Positions 26,148 to 33,962 of a stretch of DNA of 64,000 nt are shown here, in pieces. Origin of the DNA: Clostridiales bacterium (GTDB lineage Bacteria; Bacillota; Clostridia; Saccharofermentanales; Saccharofermentanaceae); assembly GCA_017510605.1 (NCBI GenBank), contig JAFWMQ010000002.1:225584-289583 (forward strand), in the 5' to 3' direction. Position 1 is the stretch's first letter; each line of letters starts with the position of its first letter. Made by a program: the position numbers and the translations under genes. The notes beneath the pieces are model-generated. The model had not been told where the DNA came from. It ran no database searches and saw only the letters and a program-made list of their open reading frames with translations.

Positions 26148-29100
26148 ATGGCTACCTTAACAAGGCTTGCTAGCACGCTTACTGCGCGCTATTTTCCTTC
26201 AAGCACGCTTACTGATGCATTCTATCTTGACGGCAGACTATGCGGAAAAAGAGAAACAAGACAGGCTGATATTACTATCGACAAAGATGAGAGAGGCTTT
26301 TTCTTCTCGCTTTTCACTCACCCTGCAATAGAAGGTTTTGAACCCGGTACCATCCCGCCGTTCGAACCACAGCTTCGTGGTCTTTGTAACGAAGTAAAGA
26401 ACGGTCACAAAGAGATCGACGCTATGATCGAGAGGTTCCTGTCGACTGCAGTTGAAGTCGCAGGCACAACAAAACTTATCGATAACGAGAACAGAGACCC
26501 CTATTTCTCCGGAGTTATCGTAAGAGACTCCGAGGCATTTGCCGTAACTATCGGCGGAGGTCTCGCATTCCTTTACAGAGATGACACTATGTTCCCTCTG
26601 ACCGATGCAGGCATTCCGATGGAGCCTATTGATGCATACGGCAACAGAGTAGGTGATTTCCAGTACTATTGCTCATCCAAGACAGCTAATGCCCTCTGGT
26701 CGAATTTCTTTACGCTCACACCTGACGACTGCATCATCCTCTGCAACAAGGCTATTTATGACGCGTTAGGCCAGAGAGAGATCTTAAGGATCCTGACAGA
26801 TGCTGAAGACCAGTGTGATGCTGCAGGTCTTATCCTTACACAGGCATCTGCAAGAATGCCCAATACTCCTATGCAGATCTCGATCTCTTTCGTTGAGAGT
26901 GTTACCAAGGAAGAGAAGCGCGGTCTGTTCGGAAAAAAGAAGAAGAACAACGATTTTGAATTTGAGAGTCACGAACTGTTGGAATCAACAGTTGAGGGCG
27001 GTGAAGTCGGAGCTGCTGCCAAGGCTATTGCAGATGCAGGTTTTGTCAGCCTTACCCCGGAGCCTGTTGCCGCTCCTGTAATTAATGATTTCTCACCCAA
27101 GGACGGAAGTGTCCAGTTTGGTGATCTGGCAGGCCAGCGTGAAGCCCAGAAGGTTCCTGCCGCACCGGAATTCCCTGATAAGAAAAATATCGAACAGGAG
27201 ATATCTGCCGAAGAAGCTATGCGCAGAATTTTCGGTGAGATGAAGGAATCCGCACAGAGTGAATCTGAAGCAGTGAATAAAGCTGAAGCTGCAGCTGCCG
27301 AGGATTCTCCGTTTGTATTCAATTTTGACGGTGCAGGAACAACAAAGGGACCTGACCCGAAGGATATTGACAATGCCTTTGCCATGGAAACTATCTCCAC
27401 TACGGAGTTTACTCCTGACAACGCAGATGATTCCCCTACGAAGCCGGTTTCAGATATTAATTCCCTGTTCTTTGCTGCCGGCGATTCCAGTTTTATTCCC
27501 GGCGGAGCAAACGAATTCAAGGATAAAGGCGTTGAGCCTGCAAAAGAAACAACTATCTCGGATCTCAAGGAAGATCCGATCATTCCTGTAATTCCCGCTG
27601 CACCTGCTGCACCGGTCGGAGTTGTTCCTCCTGTGGAGACACCTCTCGGTGTACCGCCTGCTCCGGCAGTCGTCAATAAACCCGAAGAGATAGTTTTCGC
27701 ACCCGGAGAGGTTACTGCTGATTCCGGTTCTGCGGATGTTTCTGTTGCTGCAGAAGATACATTTGATCCTTATGGAAATATCAGTGCCCAGGAACTCAAG
27801 AATACACCACCGCTCGTATTTGGTGATGATGTTCTTGCTCCCAAGACAGAACCTGTTCCTTCAGAGAAGGTTTCTTCAATACCGGTTCCTGAATACGATA
27901 TCAATGAAGAAAAGCCCAAATTAAAAGAAGAAGATAAGCTCGGTGTTGATTTCCCTGAGACAGACAAGCGCGTTGAACAGCCGGTTCAGAGTGATACTGT
28001 AATGGAGGAAGTCGTTCCTCAGGAAGATACAAGAGTTCCTTCACAGGATGATATCGTTCTGCCGTTCGGAAGCTCGGTCTTTGTTCAGGAAGAAGAGGTT
28101 CCTCAGGCAAAGGCTGAAGATATTCCGCAGATGCCGCTTTACGATTCGGATAATTACAACAATCCGGTAAATGCGGTCGGATCTGAGCAGAATGTTTCAC
28201 AGCCGTTCAACAATGCTTCTGTTTATGGTGATTATACCGGTGCTGAGAATCAGGGAATGGAAGAGGTTCCTCCTTACCAGCCTTATGGTGCTGAAGCTTT
28301 CTCGACTTCTGATCAGAGCAGCTTTGGTTCTTATGGCAATCAGGCCGTAGATATGCAGGGAGGTGTACCTATGGACAATAACGGATATTCCGATTTCGGC
28401 AGCGGAGACAACGGATACGCTCAGGGATATGATCAGGGCTATGATCAGGCTCCTCAGGGCAGCTTTGGCGGATATTCCGCTGACGGATACCAGGATCCTA
28501 ATGCCCAGGGTTATCAGAATATGGCCCAGGACGGATATAATGATTACTCGGCTCAGCCTCAGGGAGGATATGGTGAGGATTACTCACAGGCTTCTGCTTC
28601 CTCATCTGCTTCTCTTGACGATGAATGGTTCAATAATATTCTCGGTGTAGATGACAGCGGTCAGGTATACGGCGGTGACCAGAGTTACGGTTACTCACCT
28701 GCCGGCACCCAGGCACAGGCTTCCGCGCCCGCAGCCCAGCAGCCCCAGTATTCTAATTCTGCACAGGCTTCCTACAGACCTTCAGGTTCAGGCCCGAATA
28801 ACGGCGGCAGACCTGCAGGTTCGGCACCCCGTCCGGGCAGTTCAGGCAGCAGAGGCGGTAACGGCGGCGGAAAGAAGATGAAGCTTAACCGTAACGGTTA
28901 TATGTTTATCGCATTCCTCGCTATACTGTTGATCTGCATCATTATTGTCGTTGCTTTGATAGCAAGAGGATGCAGCAAGAAGAAGAAACCCACAGAGACC
29001 ACTCCGTCTTTGTCTTCTGAAGAGATCATCTCCGAGACAACAGTGCCTTCGACACAGGCAACACTCCCTGATGCATCTGCTCCTATCGGATACTTCGTAT

Positions 29101-29390
29101 TCTCAGACTATATCGGATACAGAACATGGTGGGATCTGTTCCATACTGTTTATGATATTGATATCGAGAATAACAGAGACCCGAGAATTTCAACGATCCT
29201 CACATATAACAAACTCGATCCTGCAACATACACAGGACCTAACAGCGGAGACCATCTCCTCCTGCCTCCTTTGGGTGTGCTTACAGGTGAGATCCCGATC
29301 ACGTTTAATGCCGGCGGATCGTCTACAAGTGAGTCGACATCTGGTGAGACTGATTCGGGCGAGATTACAAGTTCTATCCACATCACGTAA
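26148..29390 (+). CDS. Large single-pass membrane protein: PP2C-like domain, disordered region, TM helix, LysM-like outer domain
   Basis: A 1080-residue protein. Residues ~1-255 follow the PP2C phosphatase fold pattern (AVTIGGGLAFLYRDDTMFPL; PDDCIILCNKAIYDAL; QISISFVE) but lack the metal-binding Asp motifs (DG, GD, DN). Residues ~260-680 are acidic, Pro/Glu-rich and disordered. Residues ~690-900 are Tyr/Gly/Gln/Ser-rich with short repeats such as QGYDQGYDQ. A basic stretch (KKMKLNRNGY) leads into a membrane helix (~922-945). Outside lies a LysM-like domain (ISTILTYNKLDPATY...GDHLLLPPLG) and a Ser/Thr/Glu tail. The start ATG at 26148 has CGGAGG 9 bases upstream; an ATG at 26139 is too close. 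I infer an envelope or cell-division scaffold, not an active phosphatase. The gene is followed by a terminator. Confidence 0.7.
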   Translation: MATLTRLASTLTARYFPSSTLTDAFYLDGRLCGKRETRQADITIDKDERGFFFSLFTHPAIEGFEPGTIPPFEPQLRGLCNEVKNGHKEIDAMIERFLSTAVEVAGTTKLIDNENRDPYFSGVIVRDSEAFAVTIGGGLAFLYRDDTMFPLTDAGIPMEPIDAYGNRVGDFQYYCSSKTANALWSNFFTLTPDDCIILCNKAIYDALGQREILRILTDAEDQCDAAGLILTQASARMPNTPMQISISFVESVTKEEKRGLFGKKKKNNDFEFESHELLESTVEGGEVGAAAKAIADAGFVSLTPEPVAAPVINDFSPKDGSVQFGDLAGQREAQKVPAAPEFPDKKNIEQEISAEEAMRRIFGEMKESAQSESEAVNKAEAAAAEDSPFVFNFDGAGTTKGPDPKDIDNAFAMETISTTEFTPDNADDSPTKPVSDINSLFFAAGDSSFIPGGANEFKDKGVEPAKETTISDLKEDPIIPVIPAAPAAPVGVVPPVETPLGVPPAPAVVNKPEEIVFAPGEVTADSGSADVSVAAEDTFDPYGNISAQELKNTPPLVFGDDVLAPKTEPVPSEKVSSIPVPEYDINEEKPKLKEEDKLGVDFPETDKRVEQPVQSDTVMEEVVPQEDTRVPSQDDIVLPFGSSVFVQEEEVPQAKAEDIPQMPLYDSDNYNNPVNAVGSEQNVSQPFNNASVYGDYTGAENQGMEEVPPYQPYGAEAFSTSDQSSFGSYGNQAVDMQGGVPMDNNGYSDFGSGDNGYAQGYDQGYDQAPQGSFGGYSADGYQDPNAQGYQNMAQDGYNDYSAQPQGGYGEDYSQASASSSASLDDEWFNNILGVDDSGQVYGGDQSYGYSPAGTQAQASAPAAQQPQYSNSAQASYRPSGSGPNNGGRPAGSAPRPGSSGSRGGNGGGKKMKLNRNGYMFIAFLAILLICIIIVVALIARGCSKKKKPTETTPSLSSEEIISETTVPSTQATLPDASAPIGYFVFSDYIGYRTWWDLFHTVYDIDIENNRDPRISTILTYNKLDPATYTGPNSGDHLLLPPLGVLTGEIPITFNAGGSSTSESTSGETDSGEITSSIHIT

Positions 29391-29419
29391 TCCCAAGTAA
29401 AAATCATAAAAACATATAG

Positions 29420-29461
29420 GACCGCCTGCTCGTGTATTTCACGGAAGGCGGTCTGTTTTTT
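29420..29461 (+). terminator. Intrinsic terminator after the PP2C-like gene
   Basis: GACCGCCT (29420-29427) pairs with AGGCGGTC (29446-29453), and an inner stem CGTG/CACG encloses a short loop. TGTTTTTT follows. Confidence 0.88.
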
Positions 29462-29485
29462 GGCTATTTAGTCAAGGCGGTTTTC

Positions 29486-29514
29486 TACAAAAATAAGTAT
29501 TTGAAGTATATAAT
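29486..29514 (+). promoter_or_regulatory. Possible promoter for the serine-pathway pair
   Basis: A perfect TATAAT (29509-29514) has only a weak -35 (TACAAA at 29486-29491, 17-bp spacer). It lies 43 bases before the aminotransferase ATG and follows the terminator. Confidence 0.42.
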
Positions 29515-29556
29515 GCTATTGCTCTTATATTATCGCGCGAAAAGAGGTAAATATTA

Positions 29557-30642
29557 ATGCATAAGAAACTGTTCATACCTGGACCTATTGAGGTTTCGCA
29601 GGATGTACTGGAGAAGATGTCCACACCCATGATCGGACACAGGACCAAGGATGCTTCCGCTCTTCAGCAGAGTATCTCCGAAAAGCTCCAGAAGGTAATG
29701 ATGACAAATAATACTATCGTATTGTCAACATCATCAGGCAGTGGTCTTATGGAAGGTGCTGTAAGAAGTTTTACAAAAACCAGAGCAGCTGTTTTCTCGA
29801 TCGGCGCATTCGGAAAGAGATGGCACAAAATGTGCACATCCAACGGCATCGCGGCAGATCTTTTCGAGTCAGAGCTCGGTCAGCCTACAACACCTGAGAT
29901 GATCGAATCAGCTCTTTCAACAGGCAAATATGACCTCATCACGATCACACAGAATGAGACTTCAACAGGCATCCATAATCCTATGGATAAGCTTGCTGAG
30001 GTATATAAGAAATATCCCGATGTTATCGTATGTGTTGACGCAGTTTCTTCTATGGCAGGTGATTATATCCCGGTAGATGAGCTCGGTATCGATGTGTGCA
30101 TCACATCAACACAGAAGTGCTTAGGTCTCCCTCCGGGAATGGCTATCGCTTCAGTATCAGACAAGGCTATTAAGAAGGCTGAGACAGTAGAGAACAGAGG
30201 ACTTTACTTCGACTATCTTGAACTCGTTAAGTTCGTTAAGGAGAAGCCCTATCAGTATCCTTCCACACCTTCCGAGTCACACATGTTCGCTCTTGATTAC
30301 CAGCTCGACAAGATCCTTGCCGAAGGTGTTGAGAACAGATATCAGAAGCATTGCAAACTCGCTAAGATCGCCCAGGACTGGGCAAGAGAACATTGTGCCC
30401 TCTATTCCAATCCTGACCATCTCTCGGTAACTGTTACATGCGTAACAAATACGACAGGTATCCCTACATCAGATCTTATAAAAGCCATGGGTGAGAAGGG
30501 CTATCTCATGAGCAACGGTTACGGACCTTTGAAGGATAAGACATTCAGGATCGCTCACATGGGTGATCTTACAGAAGAAGGACTTAAGGAATATCTTAAG
30601 GACCTCGAAGAGACGATCGAAGAACTTAAAGCTAAGGCTTGA
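29557..30642 (+). CDS. Class V aminotransferase, probable phosphoserine aminotransferase
   Basis: A 361-residue PLP enzyme of the alanine-glyoxylate/serine-pyruvate aminotransferase type. The opening KLFIPGPIEVSQDVL and the GHRTKDAS motif are typical. The PLP Lys is in ITSTQKCLGLPPGMA. SerA follows on the same strand after 35 bases, so its likely role is phosphohydroxypyruvate to phosphoserine, as for the archaeal/clostridial non-classical SerC. That role is inferred from context. Alanine-glyoxylate or serine-pyruvate exchange cannot be excluded by sequence. Confidence 0.85.
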   Translation: MHKKLFIPGPIEVSQDVLEKMSTPMIGHRTKDASALQQSISEKLQKVMMTNNTIVLSTSSGSGLMEGAVRSFTKTRAAVFSIGAFGKRWHKMCTSNGIAADLFESELGQPTTPEMIESALSTGKYDLITITQNETSTGIHNPMDKLAEVYKKYPDVIVCVDAVSSMAGDYIPVDELGIDVCITSTQKCLGLPPGMAIASVSDKAIKKAETVENRGLYFDYLELVKFVKEKPYQYPSTPSESHMFALDYQLDKILAEGVENRYQKHCKLAKIAQDWAREHCALYSNPDHLSVTVTCVTNTTGIPTSDLIKAMGEKGYLMSNGYGPLKDKTFRIAHMGDLTEEGLKEYLKDLEETIEELKAKA

Positions 30643-30677
30643 TAACATATAGCAGAATAATTACGGGGGAAACGAAA

Positions 30678-32300
30678 ATGAAGATCCTTATAACAGAGAG
30701 CATTGCCGAAGAAAGCGTTCAGTATTTAAGAGACAGGGGCTATGAAGTAGAGGAATACTTAGGCCACTCCCAGGAAGAGATCGAACAGTACATCAAGGGA
30801 TTTGATGCCATAATCGTAAGATCTGCTACAAAGATCAATGAGACACTTTTGAATAATGCTGACTGCCTCAAGGCTGTCGGAAGAGCAGGAACAGGAATCG
30901 ATAACATCGATGTAAAGGCATGTACAGAGCATGGAGTCATTGCCCTCAATACACCTACCGCTAATAACATGGCTGCAGGCGAGCTTGCCGTAGGCCACGC
31001 ATTCTCGATCTTCCGTAACCTCTGCGCAGCTAATGAAGGCGTTCACAACGGTGACTTCAGACGCGGCAACTGGGTAGGAATCGAGCTTGAGGGCAAGACA
31101 GCCGGTGTTATCGGTCTCGGCCGTATCGGTTCCATCGTATCCAGAAAGCTCAAGGGCGTAGGCATGAACGTAGTTGCATATGATCCTTATGTTCCGCAGG
31201 AGAAGTTCGACAAGCTCGGCGTAATAAGATGTAAGACTCTTGATGAGCTCCTTCCTTTGTGCGACCTCATCACACTTCATACACCTAAGACAAAGGAAAC
31301 ATACGGAATCCTCTCCAAGGAGCAGCTTTATAAGTGCAAGAGAGGCGTCAGGATCGTTAATGCCGCAAGAGGCGGTCTCGTAAACGAGCAGGATCTTGCA
31401 GATGCTTTGGCTGAAGGCCAGGTTGCTGCAGCTGCAATCGATGTTTTCGATAAGGAGCCTTCTTATAACAAGGCACCCGGCGAACAGGAATACGACAACG
31501 TTCTTCTCCACGCACCGCACTGCTACATCACTCCCCACCTCGGAGCTTCCACTGTTGAGGCTACGGCTAAGGTTGGTCAGGGAATAGTTGAGCTTATCGA
31601 CGGCGCACTGAAGGGTGAACTCGTTGCAGCGATCAATATGCCCCAGTTCTCCGGTAGCATCGAAGACATCAAGCCTTACTGCTCACTCGCTGAGAAGATC
31701 GGCCGTATGTACTTCCAGGCTGAGGCTACACCTATAAATAAGGTTGAGGTCAGATACAGAGGCGAACTTGCAGAGAGTTCAGGAACGGGTATCATTACTC
31801 TCTCTCTTATGATGGGCCTTTTGAAGGGAATGGGTAATGACCATGTATCTTATGTAAACGCACAGGAGTGCATGGCTGACAGCGGAATCGAGGTAGTAGA
31901 GACAAAGACTGAGTCCATTCAGAAGTACAACAACCTCATCAATGTTAAGTTCTGCACTGAGGACGGAAGAGAACTCAAGATCAACGGTACCGTATTCGGA
32001 CCGGATACGGAAGTTATCGTATCATTCTTCGGATATGAGATGAACTGCCCGTTGTCTAATACGGTTCTTGCGCTTAAGAACAATGATGTTCCCGGTGTTA
32101 TCGGAAGGATCGCAACAGTTCTCGGAAGTCACGATATCAATATTGCTTCCATGCATTGGGGCAGAAAGAACCAGGACGGTTCCGACAATCCGCATGCCCA
32201 GGCTTTCGTTGCCATCGATCAGCCTGTATCCCAGGAGATCATCGATGAGCTTTCAAAGGCTGATGGCGTTCTCAAGGTATCGCTCTTAGAGCTTTCTTAA
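30678..32300 (+). CDS. serA: D-3-phosphoglycerate dehydrogenase
   Basis: First enzyme of serine synthesis, oxidising 3-phosphoglycerate with NAD. The N-terminal domain has VGRAGTGIDNIDVKACTEHG. The NAD-binding domain is GVIGLGRIGSIVSRKL, with the catalytic His in the ITPHLGASTVEA context. An intervening ASB domain follows, then a C-terminal ACT domain (VPGVIGRIATVLGSHDINIA) that suggests serine feedback. I start at the ATG at 30678 behind GGGGGAAAC rather than the in-frame TTG at 30639, which would overlap the previous gene. That gives 540 residues, the normal length for this long form. Confidence 0.94.
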   Translation: MKILITESIAEESVQYLRDRGYEVEEYLGHSQEEIEQYIKGFDAIIVRSATKINETLLNNADCLKAVGRAGTGIDNIDVKACTEHGVIALNTPTANNMAAGELAVGHAFSIFRNLCAANEGVHNGDFRRGNWVGIELEGKTAGVIGLGRIGSIVSRKLKGVGMNVVAYDPYVPQEKFDKLGVIRCKTLDELLPLCDLITLHTPKTKETYGILSKEQLYKCKRGVRIVNAARGGLVNEQDLADALAEGQVAAAAIDVFDKEPSYNKAPGEQEYDNVLLHAPHCYITPHLGASTVEATAKVGQGIVELIDGALKGELVAAINMPQFSGSIEDIKPYCSLAEKIGRMYFQAEATPINKVEVRYRGELAESSGTGIITLSLMMGLLKGMGNDHVSYVNAQECMADSGIEVVETKTESIQKYNNLINVKFCTEDGRELKINGTVFGPDTEVIVSFFGYEMNCPLSNTVLALKNNDVPGVIGRIATVLGSHDINIASMHWGRKNQDGSDNPHAQAFVAIDQPVSQEIIDELSKADGVLKVSLLELS

Positions 32301-32343
32301 TAAACGCAAGTATTAATATTTCAGGCCGCAGAGGTTAGTTCCC

Positions 32344-33393
32344 GTGAAATACCACTATTCAAGAAAAGAAGGTTGGCTGGGAAATCCCTGCGGTCTTGTT
32401 TATTTCAGGAATAAGTATCATTTATTCTTCCAGCTGAATCCGTTTGCCCCGAGATACGGAAGGATTCACTGGGGACATGCTGTCTCGGATGATCTGATAA
32501 CGTGGGAGGAGTGTCCGGTAGCCATAGGTCCGGATGATGGACTCAGCTGCAATTCCGGTTCGGCATTTGTTCATGACGGAAAGATATGGCTGTTCTATAC
32601 TTCCGTATCTGAAGATTACCGTGAAAAGATCTGTGCAGCGTTTTCCGAGGACGGGATCAGCTTTACAAAATGCTCCGGCAACCCGTTAGTTACTTCGCCT
32701 TTTGAAAACGAAAGCAGATTCAGGGATCCCTTTGTAATGAGATTCGGAAACAGTTTCCGGATGTTCGTAGGTACAGGCAAAGAAGGCATCGCCAAAGTCC
32801 TGCAGTATGAATCTGATGATCTGACAAACTGGAGATATAAGGGCGAATTATTGTCTGACGGAAGGTTCGGAGGCATAGTCGAAGCACCCAATATCGTTGA
32901 GGTTGACGGTAAATGGGTCTTTATTATACAAAGCGAAAAGCATTATCCGACCAAGGTTCTGTTTGCAACAGGAGAGTTCGACGGTGAGAACTTTGTTTTC
33001 GATGATAAAGATGATCCGTTTAAATCTGTGGATACCGGCAATGATTTCTATAATCCCGTAACCTTAAGTAATGAAGACGGTACGGTTGTGCTGATGGCGT
33101 GGCTGTTCTCCATGAAGATGAATTCTTCTGCGATTTGCTGCCCCAGAGAGATCGCAATCTCCCGAAAAGGTGAATTATGTATGCTTCCTTATGGCGAACT
33201 AAGGAGAAGAACAGTTAAAGAGAGCAGATTTGTAGCCTATGCTTCGGGAAGATTAAGCGTGTTTTTCGAAGGACGGAAATTATTTGATAAGGCATACAGG
33301 GAGTGCCCGGAGATCAGTGTTTTGGAAGATGTCGGTACCGTAGAGGTTTTTCTGGATGGCGGTCGTGAGACCATATCCGTGTTTATTTGCTGA
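32344..33393 (+). CDS. GH32-like protein with a substituted nucleophile position
   Basis: A 349-residue protein resembling the five-bladed beta-propeller of sucrose-6-phosphate hydrolases/fructosidases. The NxDPNG nucleophile motif reads GWLGNPCG, so Asp is Asn. The transition-state FRDP motif is intact (SRFRDPFVM), and the acid/base Glu is kept in VEAPNIVEV. The C-terminal beta-sandwich is short compared with the usual ~480 residues. It starts at GTG 32344 behind AGAGG. It may be an inactive binding protein or act by another mechanism. There are no sugar transporter or fructokinase genes around it. Confidence 0.72.
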   Translation: MKYHYSRKEGWLGNPCGLVYFRNKYHLFFQLNPFAPRYGRIHWGHAVSDDLITWEECPVAIGPDDGLSCNSGSAFVHDGKIWLFYTSVSEDYREKICAAFSEDGISFTKCSGNPLVTSPFENESRFRDPFVMRFGNSFRMFVGTGKEGIAKVLQYESDDLTNWRYKGELLSDGRFGGIVEAPNIVEVDGKWVFIIQSEKHYPTKVLFATGEFDGENFVFDDKDDPFKSVDTGNDFYNPVTLSNEDGTVVLMAWLFSMKMNSSAICCPREIAISRKGELCMLPYGELRRRTVKESRFVAYASGRLSVFFEGRKLFDKAYRECPEISVLEDVGTVEVFLDGGRETISVFIC

Positions 33394-33398
33394 TAACC

Positions 33399-33962
33399 AT
33401 GTCAAGGATATTAGAATCAGGAGAAGGATATCTGATCCTTTATAAAGAAAGAGGAGAAGACAGCGAGAAGATCGCTCCCTCCGGGCTTTCTGTGCTGTCC
33501 AGACTTGATATTCCTGTTCCGGGAATAATCGCAGCTGCTGATTCAGGTAAGAGGATACGCATCAGGAACAAGAAGTATTATCTCGTCTGTCAGGGCAGAT
33601 TCAATGAGACTGAAGGCATAATGGAAGATCTTTTGTTCCATGATTCAAGAAGCAACCGCACTTTCCCCGTGAAGCGGATGAGAAAAGGTGTTAAGGAAGC
33701 AAGACTAAGCTACAATGTCCTGTCATATAACGAAGAAAAGGATCTGTCATATGTTTCCGTGGTCCTGGACACCGGCAGGACTCATCAGATAAGGACACAG
33801 TTTGCTTCAAGAAAACATCCCCTGGCAGGTGACGGAAAATACGGAAGCAGGATCAAGTGCGATATCGCACTTGTATGCGGCGAATTAACTTATGATGAAG
33901 GTGAGGGGACAAAGCCGGTCACCGTAAGGATCGATCCTCAGTCAGTGCTTCCTGCTGTTTGA
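33399..33962 (+). CDS. RluA-family pseudouridine synthase, short and divergent
   Basis: A protein of about 187 residues with the RluA C-terminal motif GRTHQIRTQFASRKHPLAGD clearly present. The catalytic Asp is probably in LSRLDIPVPG, where the usual HRLDxxTSG is degraded but RLD is kept. It lacks an S4 domain. It would make pseudouridine in rRNA or tRNA; the target is unknown. The ATG at 33399 follows the GH32 stop by 5 bases. No strong SD is visible, so the start is uncertain. Its 3' end overlaps the opposing DUF2298 gene by 25 bases. Confidence 0.78.
   Translation: MSRILESGEGYLILYKERGEDSEKIAPSGLSVLSRLDIPVPGIIAAADSGKRIRIRNKKYYLVCQGRFNETEGIMEDLLFHDSRSNRTFPVKRMRKGVKEARLSYNVLSYNEEKDLSYVSVVLDTGRTHQIRTQFASRKHPLAGDGKYGSRIKCDIALVCGELTYDEGEGTKPVTVRIDPQSVLPAV

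Noticed and set aside
26969..27676. 235-codon minus-strand frame inside the PP2C-like gene
   Set aside because: Low-complexity Gly/Ser/Ala shadow of the disordered Pro/Glu-rich region.
29462..29556. Riboswitch upstream of the serine genes
   Set aside because: The space after the promoter is ~40 bases and shows no structured aptamer.
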